A stretch of 64,000 bases of DNA from positions 2,666,001-2,730,000 of the forward strand of contig NZ_CP015772.1 of NCBI RefSeq assembly GCF_001654455.1, written 5' to 3'. The notes under the pieces are model-generated. The model was not told where the DNA came from and did no database searches. It saw only the letters and a program-made list of their open reading frames with translations. Position 1 is the stretch's first letter; each line of letters opens with the position of its first letter. The DNA comes from Niabella ginsenosidivorans. Lineage in GTDB: Bacteria; Bacteroidota; Bacteroidia; Chitinophagales; Chitinophagaceae. Shown here piece after piece: positions 35,106 to 44,887 of the stretch. The translations under genes were made by a program, and so were the position numbers.

Positions 35106-35339
35106 TCAGTAATCGTCGTGATGGTTGGCTGTAGCATTCCAGAATAGTTTTATAAATACGACCACATCTGCTACAATTAAAAGTGCAAAAAGGGAAATGA
35201 ACAGCCCGTTTTTTATTACATATAGCTGGTACAGCAACCCGTAAATGAACGCAATCAGCATGACCGCTGCGGCTACCATCCATATAATATTCCTGCTGTT
35301 CACCGGTATATTGTATTCCTTTGTAAATAAAAATACCAA
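35106..35339 (-). CDS. Small two-helix membrane protein, hypothetical
   Basis: Up to 77 residues with two clear hydrophobic helices (IIWMVAAAVMLIAFIYGLLY and LFISLFALLIVADVVVFIKL) and a His/Asp-rich tail HHDDY. The start is uncertain: the frame opens at TTG (35339), with an internal GTG (codon 13) and ATG (codon 21). It lies between the kinase and LytTR genes on the same strand, so it could be a membrane accessory of that system. No family is recognised. Confidence 0.45.
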   Translation of the reverse strand: MVFLFTKEYNIPVNSRNIIWMVAAAVMLIAFIYGLLYQLYVIKNGLFISLFALLIVADVVVFIKLFWNATANHHDDY

Positions 35340-35407
35340 CTCCTTTAATTATATAAACCGTCCAATCGCCGAATCGGCAATAACAATCGTTCAATACCGG
35401 GGAATAG

Positions 35408-36106
35408 TTACAGTATGTTCAGGCGTTTGTTCAGGCTGTTCCGGTAGCCATCAGCAACCGGCACCATCTTTCCCTGAAGTACCAGCGCTCCTTGCTCAAT
35501 TCCGTCAATCTTGTCTACGGCTACTATATAGGAACGGTGAACACGGATAAATTTTCCCGCCGGCAATCGCTCTTCTACTGCTTTCAGCGGGCTATGAACC
35601 GCATAGAATCTCTTAGGCGTATGCAGCTTTACATAGTCGCCCATAGCCTCTGCATACAGGATCTCGCTGAAGCTGAGTCGCTTTACCACGTTTGAATCCC
35701 TTATAAAAATAAATTCATCGTTCACAATATTTACATCCTCATTGTTGCTTTCCAAAAGCTCCCGTACACGGTCAATAGCCTGTATGAACCTTGCGGGCAG
35801 TACCGGTTTGGCAATATAATCTGCTACATTCAATTCAAAGGCCTCAAAGGCATATTCTTTTTTTGCAGAAATAAATACAATAACCGGTTTATCATTACCC
35901 AGGTTACGTGTAAGCTCAAGCCCTGTCATTCCGTCCATTTCAATATCCAGCAACAGGAGATCTACAGGAGTCGTTTTAAGCAGGTTGTAAGCTTCAACAG
36001 CGCTTTCCGCTTCCCCCATTATTTTTAAATCCCTTACCTGCGCCGCCAGTTGTCTTAATGTTGTCCGGGCTAGCTGATTATCATCAACAATCAAACATGT
36101 AATCAT
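35408..36106 (-). CDS. LytTR-family response regulator
   Basis: 232 residues. The receiver domain (about 1-120) has CLIVDDNQLA, acceptor Asp in LLLLDIEMDGMTG and the conserved Lys in ADYIAKP. The LytTR DNA-binding domain (about 135-232) has FIRDSNVVKRLSFSEILYAE, GDYVKLHT and RVHRSYIV. LytTR regulators bind direct repeats and commonly pair with membrane kinases. The hybrid kinase 447 bp downstream on the same strand is a candidate partner. Confidence 0.92.
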   Translation of the reverse strand: MITCLIVDDNQLARTTLRQLAAQVRDLKIMGEAESAVEAYNLLKTTPVDLLLLDIEMDGMTGLELTRNLGNDKPVIVFISAKKEYAFEAFELNVADYIAKPVLPARFIQAIDRVRELLESNNEDVNIVNDEFIFIRDSNVVKRLSFSEILYAEAMGDYVKLHTPKRFYAVHSPLKAVEERLPAGKFIRVHRSYIVAVDKIDGIEQGALVLQGKMVPVADGYRNSLNKRLNIL

Positions 36107-36333
36107 ACTTCCTGTAATTTGATATGGGTCTTTTCAAAAGTAGTGCATATTTTTTTATTCCATGGCTAATAGTGCCTGCTTCCTGCCCGATGCATAACCT
36201 TTTTACATTTGGAACAGATAGCAAGATAATGCGGGAACAGATATGCCCCTCAAGGTGGGATGACCACCTGCCTACCGGCAAGGCTTCAAAAAATGTTATG
36301 CGCCCCTTCCTGCCATTATTAATACAGGGCCAC

Positions 36334-37419
36334 TCAATGCGCTGCCTGTTTTTTTAAGATCTCCATCAGTTTCTTACCTAAATTTTGGGACCAGGTAAAA
36401 TACCCGAGATCCGAAGGGTGTATGCCATCGGCTGTGGTATCATGGCTGACAGATTCCGGTAGCGGGCTATCTATAAAATAAACATTCGGATATTTTTGAA
36501 TCAGTTCTTTCATCAATGCTTTAGCGATATTCCGTTTTTGTGATTCAAACTCCCTGATCTTATTGTTAAAATCAGCGTTTCCCCGGTAAATGGTTTCCAC
36601 AAACACAACAGGAATATCTTTATGACTTCTGGCAACCACATCTAAAAAAAGCGGCAGCCGCTCACTGATCAATTCAGCACCGGGATTTGAAAAGGCATCC
36701 AGTACAATAACATCGGCCTTTACTGCGGCCAGCATTTTTGCAAAATAAGGCTGTAACTTGGAGTTCCCGGAAAACCCCAGATTACAGACATCCAGGTTAA
36801 AATTCCTCTGCAGTTGCATAGGATAACTCATTCCCGGCCGGCTTGCCGAAATGCCCTGGGTATAGCTGGATCCGAAAACAACCGTTTTAATTTTAAAAGG
36901 ATTGGGTATAGCTGCAATCGTGGCACCATCCTCCACTCCTATTTTAAGACCCTTCAGTTCGCTGTAGATGGGCAAATAGAGCAGGCATTCCTTTGGCGCA
37001 GCATCCATTTCCGATACCAGGGTTATTTCCTTATCCCGTTCGGGCGATACTCCGTTACCCGCAAATTCCCATCGATTGCCTTTTTTAATATACAGGTCGA
37101 AGCCCGCAGCAGCAATCCCCGTCATATTATCTTTTTTATAAGTCCATTTATAAGAGGGTAACACCTTTATATAAGCAGAATTTGTTTTGAAGAGTATTGC
37201 CAGCCCGGCACTGCACCGGGCCTGCTGATTTTCTGACTTGCTCATTCCTTTATAAACCGCGGTATCGACCCTATGAAAGGGAAATGAAGCAGGGAAGGCT
37301 TTTCCAACAATGGTTAACCGGGCTCCATCAACAAATTTCGTGGAAGCGGCTGACTGGCTGTAAGCCACGCCGGAAATGAAACATAAAAATGCGCACAGCA
37401 TCAGAATTAACTTTTTCAT
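36334..37419 (-). CDS. Secreted SGNH/GDSL esterase with GxDLY N-terminal domain
   Basis: 361 residues from the ATG at 37419, which gives a signal peptide (MKKLILMLCAFLCFISGVAY). An earlier in-frame start does not. An N-terminal beta domain has the GFDLY motif. The SGNH domain has block I FGSSYTQG with the nucleophile Ser, NLGFSGN, LDAFSNPG and the late Asp/His pair in DGIHPSDLG. Related esterases remove acetyl groups from sugars, so with the xylan enzymes upstream an acetyl-xylan or oligosaccharide deacetylase role is likely (inference). It is 287 bp from the SASA gene, so it may have its own promoter. Confidence 0.85.
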   Translation of the reverse strand: MKKLILMLCAFLCFISGVAYSQSAASTKFVDGARLTIVGKAFPASFPFHRVDTAVYKGMSKSENQQARCSAGLAILFKTNSAYIKVLPSYKWTYKKDNMTGIAAAGFDLYIKKGNRWEFAGNGVSPERDKEITLVSEMDAAPKECLLYLPIYSELKGLKIGVEDGATIAAIPNPFKIKTVVFGSSYTQGISASRPGMSYPMQLQRNFNLDVCNLGFSGNSKLQPYFAKMLAAVKADVIVLDAFSNPGAELISERLPLFLDVVARSHKDIPVVFVETIYRGNADFNNKIREFESQKRNIAKALMKELIQKYPNVYFIDSPLPESVSHDTTADGIHPSDLGYFTWSQNLGKKLMEILKKQAAH

Positions 37420-37706
37420 AAAATGTATTTTGAGCGATCCGGGAGTTGCTGTATGGTTGATGTAACAGCATACTGTTATAAATACTTTTGTTATATACAT
37501 ACAAACATAGAAAAATTGTATGTTATGAGTTCCATCTTTTGAAAATAGTTATAAATGCGCCCGGATGAGCGCTCTGGTTGAAAATCATTAACAATCGGTG
37601 CCACTTACGTAAAGCCAATAAATCACCTCTTTGGGCAACTCATTCAATACCTGCTTCTGATATCATTTGTGTGCGCTGTTTTGAAGTGCCTGTTCCAAAA
37701 ACATTT

Positions 37707-39638
37707 TTATTCATCGGTTCTGAAAGGAGCTGCCGGCAGGCCTTCTTTATTGATGAGGTTGGGATGAACAGGATCATCAGCCCAGGCATAACGCACATAC
37801 CTGGGCGCTGCAATTTCATTACTCGATACCACTATTTTCCGGCCCTCAATTTTTGCATCGGCCCATACAAACTTTTTATCGGCCCCTGCAATAGCAAATT
37901 CAGCCGGAGGTTCCCCATCACTGGTACACAACCCGCTGCCGGTATTTTTGAATGTTATCATCATTTTATTTCCATCAATAACAGCAGATTGAAAAGAAGG
38001 GCCGGAGTACACAATATTCTCGCCATAGGCTATTTTGCCTGCAGCAAGCGCCAGCCGGTCTCCCACTTCTTTTTTCCTGTCGGGATGAATATCATTCCAC
38101 TCCCCCAGGTCAATGGCTACTGCCATAGCGGTGTTTGGCAATGATAAGGTTTGCGCCTGGGCTTCGCGGAACAGCGCCCAGTCGCTTTCTGCAGGCCAGT
38201 AACTGTAATCCATAAAGCCCGGTAATTGTACAAACAGGAAAGGCAGATCCCGGCTTTGCCATTTGGCACGCCAGTCCTGGATCATTGCCGGCTGCAGCTT
38301 TGCATAAGCAGCTGCATTTCCGGTATTGCTTTCGCCCTGGTACCAGACAAATCCCTTTAAAGTATAGTTTGTCAGTGGCGCAATCATGGTATTGTACAAC
38401 GCGCCGGGCTGGTTTTGTAAGGCGATGTTGCCTGCCTTCCCACCACGGGCAGGAGCATTCACTTCCCCTACCTTATACTGCCAGTAGCCGGTAAGGTCAA
38501 TCGTATCGTTGCCCGCAATCAGCTGGTAAGGCTTATCAGGTACAAAACCCCCTTTGCCCGCCTTATTGGAGATCTTTATTACAAAAAGATTTTTACCGGG
38601 TTTTAACAAACCATCCGGCACCGCATACCTTCGTTGGGGATACATATAATAGGTAGCGCCTACTTTAGTGCCGTTGATGTATAGTTCATCCGCATCTACA
38701 ATACGTCCTAAAAATACTTTTGCGCCCCGTTGGGTCATCGGTTGCGGCACCTCAATTTCTCTCCGGAACCATACGGTTCCATCCAGGTCTTTTACTCCCT
38801 GGTCTTCCCAATAGCCGGGAACGGCAAACGGCCGCCAGCCTTTTGGATGATATGAGGGAGCATACCATTGTTCAGTAAGGCCCCTGTCCTGTATTTTGGA
38901 TGGCTGCGCCCCGGAAGGCTCATTGTGAGCAGAGCGGTTGATGTAAGCTGTATCTTTATTTTTTTCTATTATCGCAAGCACATCCGGAAATGGCTGCAGG
39001 CTCTTTTCACTCATCATCGCCTCAATAGGAATACCGCCCCAGCTTGAATTAATAATACCAATCGGCACCTGATATTTTTCATACAAAGCTTTTGCAAAAA
39101 AATAAGCCACCGCGGAAAAATCCCGTACACCTGCAGGGCCGGCCCAGGTCCATGAACCGGAAGGGAGGTCATCCTGTGGCGCTTGCAGGTTGACGGTGTT
39201 CGGCACCTTAAACTGCCTGATCTGAGGAAAATCAGCCGCGGCAATCTCATTTGCGTAAATAATATCATGCAGTTTCATCTGATGCTCCATGTTCGATTGT
39301 CCTGCACACAACCATACATCCCCAACAAGGAGCTCCTTTAAAATAATTTTATTTTTACCGGCAATTTCCATCTTATAAGGCCCGCCCGCCTTCACAGGCG
39401 CCAGCTGTACGGCCCATTTTCCATCATTCCCCGTTATTGCCCTGTATGTTTGGCTGTTAAAGCGAACGGATACTCTTTCTCCCTTTGAAGCCCAGCCCCA
39501 TATATTTATTTTGGCATTCCGTTGTAAAACCATGCTATCGCGCAGGATGCGTGGCAGTTTTATCTGTGCCGAAGCGTTCAATGAAGCAAACGCTGATAAC
39601 AAAAACATCCCCTTCAACAGGCTTTTCATTCTGAACAT
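37707..39638 (-). CDS. Sialate O-acetylesterase-type (SASA) carbohydrate esterase
   Basis: 643 residues with a signal peptide (MKSLLKGMFLLSAFASLNASA after a possible second start at codon 4). SASA family blocks are CAGQSNMEHQM with the nucleophile Ser and DIHPDRKKEVGDRLA with the Asp/His pair. An inserted galactose-binding-like domain (about 255-370, WFRREIEVP and ELYINGTKVG) splits the catalytic domain, as usual in this family. Members act on acetylated sugars; here deacetylation of xylan fragments is the likely task. The start is 2 bp after the GH3 stop, so the genes are in one operon. Confidence 0.87.
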   Translation of the reverse strand: MFRMKSLLKGMFLLSAFASLNASAQIKLPRILRDSMVLQRNAKINIWGWASKGERVSVRFNSQTYRAITGNDGKWAVQLAPVKAGGPYKMEIAGKNKIILKELLVGDVWLCAGQSNMEHQMKLHDIIYANEIAAADFPQIRQFKVPNTVNLQAPQDDLPSGSWTWAGPAGVRDFSAVAYFFAKALYEKYQVPIGIINSSWGGIPIEAMMSEKSLQPFPDVLAIIEKNKDTAYINRSAHNEPSGAQPSKIQDRGLTEQWYAPSYHPKGWRPFAVPGYWEDQGVKDLDGTVWFRREIEVPQPMTQRGAKVFLGRIVDADELYINGTKVGATYYMYPQRRYAVPDGLLKPGKNLFVIKISNKAGKGGFVPDKPYQLIAGNDTIDLTGYWQYKVGEVNAPARGGKAGNIALQNQPGALYNTMIAPLTNYTLKGFVWYQGESNTGNAAAYAKLQPAMIQDWRAKWQSRDLPFLFVQLPGFMDYSYWPAESDWALFREAQAQTLSLPNTAMAVAIDLGEWNDIHPDRKKEVGDRLALAAGKIAYGENIVYSGPSFQSAVIDGNKMMITFKNTGSGLCTSDGEPPAEFAIAGADKKFVWADAKIEGRKIVVSSNEIAAPRYVRYAWADDPVHPNLINKEGLPAAPFRTDE

Positions 39639-39640
39639 CT

Positions 39641-42259
39641 TTAATTGATGACAATCGTTTTCTGCACTACATTGCTGGTTGTTTTATTGGGAACACCGGG
39701 CTGACCGCCACCGGCGCTTATGACCAGGTTGCCTTTGGGGCGGATCATTTGACCATCCGCACCGGGCACAGCCAATGCGGCCCCATCTAAAATAAAGTGC
39801 ACGGTTTTGCTTTCGCCGGGCTTCAGTGCAATACGCTGAAACCCTTTTAATGCCCTTTGAGGAACATGTATGGACTGATTCTTATAGGACACATACAACT
39901 CAACAACTTCTTCGCCTTCCCGGGCCCCGGTATTGGTAACCAGGACACTTACAGGAATGCCGGTATTATCTTTTACGGAAACAGGAGTCGTGAGATGACT
40001 GTATTTAAAAGTGGTATAACTCATTCCATGTCCAAATGGATATAAGACCGCTCCTTTAAAGTAGCGATAGGTACGATGCTCCATACTGTAATCTTCAAAC
40101 GGAGGAAGATCTGCATCACTCCTGTAAAATGTTACCGGCAGGCGGCCTGCAGGGTTATAGTCGCCAAAGAGCACGTCTGCAATAGCTGTACCGGCCGACT
40201 GGCCTCCGTACCATGCATTCACAATTGCCGGAATATTTTCACTTTCCCAGGGCGTTGCAATAGCACTGCCCGTCATCATTACAAAAATCACGGGCCTGCC
40301 TGTTGACTCCAGGGCTTTCATCAGTTCCGTCTGCACAGCAGGCAGCATAATAGAAGTTCTGTCGCCACCATTAAAACCCGGGTAACTTACCGGCATCTCC
40401 TCTCCTTCCAGTTGCGGGGAAATGCCTCCTATAAACAGGATGGCCTCCGCATCCTTAACCCGGCCGGCCAGCGCTGCAAAGTCTGTTTTAACCTTGTTGC
40501 CCGGTGTTAACCGGATATTTGCTTTATACCCTCCCTGCCAGTACTCCAGCCTGAGCTTGTAGACACTGTCTTTCCTTGTTTTTAAAGTATATAACCGGGC
40601 GCCCCAACGGTTCCTTTCCCAGGCATCCACTACCAGCTGATCATTTATATAGAAGCGATACCCATCATCGCCTTCCAGCTCAAATTGCAGTTCTCCTGTT
40701 TTGTCTGCAAGGTAATCAGCACTATACCGTGCCGAGAAATTGTTCCCGTTTATCCTGTCTACAATTGTTTCTCCTTCCTGCCAGTAATGGTCCGGCATGC
40801 CTTCCATCCGCGTTACCGGTGTGCCCTTCAGTTCCCTGTTGGGAAAATATTCGGCTTTAAATCCGTTTTTGCCTTCATAAGTAAAACTTGTATTCAGATT
40901 GCCTGCAGCCCTGAATAAAGTGTCATTTGTAAAATTGACCGCCTGTTCGTAGATGACCTCCGCATCGGGGGCTAACTTGCTTTTAATACCTCCCAGCGCT
41001 GTTACAATTTTTGACGGAATGCCATTATAATTACCTAACACGGCAATATTATTGTCTGCATTGGGGCCGATAACCGCTATTTTTTTTATTGACTTGCTCA
41101 AAGGCAGCGTACCCTGTTCGTTCTTTAGCAAAACGATCGATTGCCGTGCCATTTCTAAGGCATGTGCCTTGTGCGAAGGGCTTTCCAGCACCGACTCCGG
41201 TATTTGGGCATAAGGCACTTTTGATGGCGGGTCGAACATGCCCAGCCTCATGCGGATCATAAACAACCGCTTAACAGATCTGTCGATATCCGATTCCGGT
41301 ATTTTACCTGTTTTAACAGCGTCCGTTAAAGTCAGATAAACGCTGTTGCCGCATTCAACATCTGTACCATTGGCTACTGCATCAATGGCCGCGGCTTCAT
41401 TATTAGGGTGCGTTTTATGATAATTTACAAAATCGTCAATAGCCCCGCAATCAGAGGTTACATAACCGCTGAACCCCCATTGTTTCCGCAGGATATCAAT
41501 CATCAGCTGATCATTACCGCAACAGGGTTTTTTACGAAATGCATTATAGGCGCACATAACCCCTGCCACATTTGCTTTTGTTACCAGCTCTTTGAAGGCA
41601 GGCAAATACGTATCCCACAAATCATAATTGCTTACATCCACATCAAATGAATGACGCACAGGCTCCGGGCCGCTGTGTATAGCATAATGCTTGGCACAGG
41701 CCGCTGCTTTTAAATAGCGGGGGTCCTCCCCCTGCAATCCTCTTACAAAAGCTTTTCCCAGCATCGCTGTTAAAAAGGGATCTTCTCCATAGGTTTCCTG
41801 CCCCCTGCCCCAACGCGGGTCCCGAAAGATATTAATATTAGGTGTCCAGTAAGTAAGGCCAAGATAGCGCTCGGCGCTTTTTCCTTCAGCAATGGCTTTG
41901 TTATGAATAGCCCTTCCTTCCAACGCGCTCTGGCCGGCCATAGTATAAAGCGATGCCGTGTCCCAGGTAGCCGCCATAGCAATAGCCTGCGGGTACACCG
42001 TTGTTTTATAAGGGGTTCTTGCTACCCCGTGCAAAACCTCGTTCCACCAGTCATACGCCGGTATGCCCAGCCGGTCAATAGCCGGGGCATGATTGAGCAT
42101 TTGTGCTACTTTTTCATCCAGCGTCAGCCTGCTTACCAGGTCGTTTACGCGCTCTTCAAAGCTTAACCGGTCGTTCCAGAAAGGAAGCTTTGTTTTATCA
42201 ACCTGTCCCATAACGGTGGCCGACAGGAATATACCGGCAATAAAAAGGATCTTCTTCAT
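39641..42259 (-). CDS. GH3 beta-xylosidase/beta-glucosidase with PA14 insert
   Basis: 872 residues, signal peptide about 1-18. The GH3 barrel has the nucleophile Asp270 in VTSDCGAIDDF. The C-terminal GH3 sandwich is split by a PA14 domain (about 460-600, NGFKAEYFP to GYKANIRLTPG). A fibronectin-III-like domain (VSVLVTNTGAREGEEVVELY) closes the chain. GH3 enzymes with this layout in xylan loci are mostly beta-xylosidases that trim oligosaccharides from the non-reducing end. Periplasmic location is likely. It lies 32 bp after GH43 and 2 bp before the esterase in one operon. Confidence 0.9.
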   Translation of the reverse strand: MKKILFIAGIFLSATVMGQVDKTKLPFWNDRLSFEERVNDLVSRLTLDEKVAQMLNHAPAIDRLGIPAYDWWNEVLHGVARTPYKTTVYPQAIAMAATWDTASLYTMAGQSALEGRAIHNKAIAEGKSAERYLGLTYWTPNINIFRDPRWGRGQETYGEDPFLTAMLGKAFVRGLQGEDPRYLKAAACAKHYAIHSGPEPVRHSFDVDVSNYDLWDTYLPAFKELVTKANVAGVMCAYNAFRKKPCCGNDQLMIDILRKQWGFSGYVTSDCGAIDDFVNYHKTHPNNEAAAIDAVANGTDVECGNSVYLTLTDAVKTGKIPESDIDRSVKRLFMIRMRLGMFDPPSKVPYAQIPESVLESPSHKAHALEMARQSIVLLKNEQGTLPLSKSIKKIAVIGPNADNNIAVLGNYNGIPSKIVTALGGIKSKLAPDAEVIYEQAVNFTNDTLFRAAGNLNTSFTYEGKNGFKAEYFPNRELKGTPVTRMEGMPDHYWQEGETIVDRINGNNFSARYSADYLADKTGELQFELEGDDGYRFYINDQLVVDAWERNRWGARLYTLKTRKDSVYKLRLEYWQGGYKANIRLTPGNKVKTDFAALAGRVKDAEAILFIGGISPQLEGEEMPVSYPGFNGGDRTSIMLPAVQTELMKALESTGRPVIFVMMTGSAIATPWESENIPAIVNAWYGGQSAGTAIADVLFGDYNPAGRLPVTFYRSDADLPPFEDYSMEHRTYRYFKGAVLYPFGHGMSYTTFKYSHLTTPVSVKDNTGIPVSVLVTNTGAREGEEVVELYVSYKNQSIHVPQRALKGFQRIALKPGESKTVHFILDGAALAVPGADGQMIRPKGNLVISAGGGQPGVPNKTTSNVVQKTIVIN

Positions 42260-42291
42260 TTTAACTGAACGTTTATACCTGAAAATGCGGG

Positions 42292-43344
42292 CTATTCCAA
42301 AACGTTTAACCCGTTATACGGATCGATCGTCTTTATATAACCCCTTTCATCATACCTGATCTTTGTCACTTTTACACAGCGCAGGTGCGTTACTCCTTTG
42401 CTTAAACTGCTGTCGTGATAAAACAAATACCATTCCCCGCCAAACGCTGCAATAGAATGATGCGATGTCCATCCTACCACGGGCTTCAGGATCTGACCGG
42501 CATAGGTAAAAGGCCCATAAGGGTTATCTCCGATTGCATAGCATATAAAATGCGTGTCGCCGGTTGAATAAGAAAAATAATATTTTCCATTGTATTTATG
42601 CATCCAGGAGGCTTCAAAAAACCTTCTTCCCTTATCGCCCTGCAACAGCGGCCCCGCGGCTTCATCAAGTAGTACCACATCTCTTGCGTCTTCTGCAAAC
42701 TCCAGAAGGTCATCTGTAAGCCTGGCAACTTTTGCGCACAGCGCCGGCTCATTATCTTCCGGTAAATGCGCCAGCGGGCTTTCCGGCTGTTCTGCATTGA
42801 ATTTACCGGTTCTCCAGCGTTGCAACTGCCCACCCCAGATGCCGCCAAAATACATATAATAGCTGCCATCATCGTCTTTAAAAACAGCGGGGTCAATGGA
42901 AAAGCTTTTCTGAATGGCTTGCGGTTGGGGGAGGAACGGTCCCGTTGGTGAACTGCTGATGGCAACCCCGATCCTGAAAATACCTTCATGATCCTTAGCC
43001 GGAAAGAAAAGGTAATACCGGCCGTCCTTTTCGCCGGCATCAGGCGCCCATAGCTGCTTTGCAGCCCAGGGCACTTCCTTTACATGTAAAGCAACGCCAT
43101 GGTCCCTGGCTTTGCCGGTTGGGCTGTCCATAGAGAGCACATGGTAATCTTCCATTGCAAAATGACTGCCTAAATCGTCAAAAGCATCTCCGGCATCCAT
43201 ATCGTGCGACGGATAAATATAGATTTTTCCATTGAACACATGTGCCGAAGGATCTGCCGTATAGATATGCGTAACCAATGGTTGGGATATTGCTTTCTGA
43301 TTCAGTGCATCAAAATTGATATGTTCAATACTGTCTTCAGGCAT
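42292..43344 (-). CDS. GH43 beta-xylosidase/alpha-arabinofuranosidase, cytoplasmic
   Basis: 350 residues without a signal peptide. GH43 landmarks are the base Asp31 in YTADPSAHVF, the pKa-modulating Asp in SIDPAVFKDDDGSYYMYFGG and the acid Glu in FFEASWMHKYNGKYYFSYS. Length equals a bare five-bladed propeller without extra domains. Cytoplasmic location beside a GPH symporter suggests cleavage of imported short xylo- or arabinoxylo-oligosaccharides. The choice between xylosidase and arabinofuranosidase cannot be made from sequence alone. Confidence 0.9.
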   Translation of the reverse strand: MPEDSIEHINFDALNQKAISQPLVTHIYTADPSAHVFNGKIYIYPSHDMDAGDAFDDLGSHFAMEDYHVLSMDSPTGKARDHGVALHVKEVPWAAKQLWAPDAGEKDGRYYLFFPAKDHEGIFRIGVAISSSPTGPFLPQPQAIQKSFSIDPAVFKDDDGSYYMYFGGIWGGQLQRWRTGKFNAEQPESPLAHLPEDNEPALCAKVARLTDDLLEFAEDARDVVLLDEAAGPLLQGDKGRRFFEASWMHKYNGKYYFSYSTGDTHFICYAIGDNPYGPFTYAGQILKPVVGWTSHHSIAAFGGEWYLFYHDSSLSKGVTHLRCVKVTKIRYDERGYIKTIDPYNGLNVLE

Positions 43345-43372
43345 ATTACAGGTAATTACTAATTTTCAATTG

Positions 43373-44860
43373 CTACTCCTTATGACCCCTTTTCTGTTTC
43401 AGGTCACGCTCTATCTGCACTTCCATTTTTTTATTGATCACATAAAAAAACAATAGTCCGGCCCCTGCCAAAAAGGGGATGGATGGAAAAACGCTCACCA
43501 GCATCTTTGTTCCCTGAATGGCCTGTGGCGTTTGGGTGCTGCTGTTGGCGGTATAATTGTACAAACCAAGAATCCATGTTACCAGCGCCCCGCCAACGCT
43601 CAATCCTACTTTTAACCCCACCATCATGGCAGAAAAAATGATGGCCGTAGCCCGGCGGTTGTTCTTCCATTCACTGTAATCGGCAACATCGGCAATCATG
43701 GCCCATAACAATGGAATGGTTAAGCCGTAAAAAAAGCCGTGAAGGATCTGCGACATAAACATCAACCGTACTGACGTGGGCGGATAAAATACAAAGGCAA
43801 ATATAAACAAGGCAGATATGAATAATGCAATACCAAACACATCCCGCTTTCCATACCTGTTGGCAAAGCGCCGGGAGAGCATGATCCCTACGATCATGAA
43901 AATAATACCTCCGGCATTAAATAATCCGAAACCTGCAGATACCGGGTCCTCTTCAAACACATTGAGACCTATGCCGGAAAAAAAGCGCATAAAAGGAGTT
44001 ATAAAAGCAGTAAGGCTGTCCTTATCCACGTAATTTTTAAAATAATAAACATAGGAACCGCCTTTCATGGAAAGCGTGATAAATACCAGCGTGGTGAGCA
44101 CCAGCATGATGATCCATGGCCGGTTTTTGAACAGATCTCCCAGGTCTTCCTTCAGGCTCGACTTTTGCCCGGGGGCGGGTACAATACGCTCTCTGGTAGT
44201 AAAGAAGGTAATCAGCAATAGAACCGTTCCGATGACGGCCAGCCATGTCATCACTTTTTCTATTCCCAAGGATTTATCTCCGTGGCCGGCTGATATAATA
44301 ATGGCCAGCATAAAGACCTGTACAAAGAATTGTGCAAACATTACCGCTACAAACCGATAGGACGATAAGCTGTTCCGTTCTTTCATGTCGCCTGTTATAA
44401 CACCGCTTAACGCGGAATAAGGCAGGTTGTTGGCCGCATATAACAATAGTAACAAAGTATAGGTAACCACCGCGTAGATCACTTTGCCTTTATAAGAAAA
44501 ATCAGGAGTACTAAAAGCAAGCAATGCCACTATTCCAAGCGGTATTGCTGTAAATAAGATCCAAGGGCGGAATTTTCCCCATCTGGAATTGGTTCTGTCT
44601 GCCAGTGCACCAATGATGGGATTAAATCCAAACGCCGCAACCAATCCTACGATCAGTATCAGCACAGAAGCATGTTTGGGCTCAAGGCCGTAAATATCCG
44701 TATAGAAATAGGCCAGGTAAGTCATTAATGTCTGAAAAACGAGATTGGCTGCAAGATCGCCCAGGCTATAACCCATCTTTTCATATACCGAAAGCTTCCC
44801 GGGAATACGGGATGTAGTTGTTATTACCTGCTCCCCTGCTGTGAAACCCTGTTCATTCAT
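43373..44860 (-). CDS. GPH-family sugar:cation symporter (XynP-like)
   Basis: 495 residues with about 12 membrane helices and family landmarks YSLGDLAANLVF near the start and ALADRTNSRWGKFRPWIL in loop 2-3, the MelB/XynP signature. Glycoside-pentoside-hexuronide symporters import di- and oligosaccharides with Na+ or H+. Placed between GH10 and GH43, it most likely carries xylo-oligosaccharides, perhaps glucuronylated ones, across the inner membrane (inference). Confidence 0.9.
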   Translation of the reverse strand: MNEQGFTAGEQVITTTSRIPGKLSVYEKMGYSLGDLAANLVFQTLMTYLAYFYTDIYGLEPKHASVLILIVGLVAAFGFNPIIGALADRTNSRWGKFRPWILFTAIPLGIVALLAFSTPDFSYKGKVIYAVVTYTLLLLLYAANNLPYSALSGVITGDMKERNSLSSYRFVAVMFAQFFVQVFMLAIIISAGHGDKSLGIEKVMTWLAVIGTVLLLITFFTTRERIVPAPGQKSSLKEDLGDLFKNRPWIIMLVLTTLVFITLSMKGGSYVYYFKNYVDKDSLTAFITPFMRFFSGIGLNVFEEDPVSAGFGLFNAGGIIFMIVGIMLSRRFANRYGKRDVFGIALFISALFIFAFVFYPPTSVRLMFMSQILHGFFYGLTIPLLWAMIADVADYSEWKNNRRATAIIFSAMMVGLKVGLSVGGALVTWILGLYNYTANSSTQTPQAIQGTKMLVSVFPSIPFLAGAGLLFFYVINKKMEVQIERDLKQKRGHKE

Positions 44861-44887
44861 AAACTATTTTTAGAAGATGAAAATTTA

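Noticed and set aside
35035-35394. 119-codon frame overlapping the small two-helix membrane protein
   Set aside because: The alternative frame gives a Cys-rich, non-family sequence, while the other frame shows two clean membrane helices.
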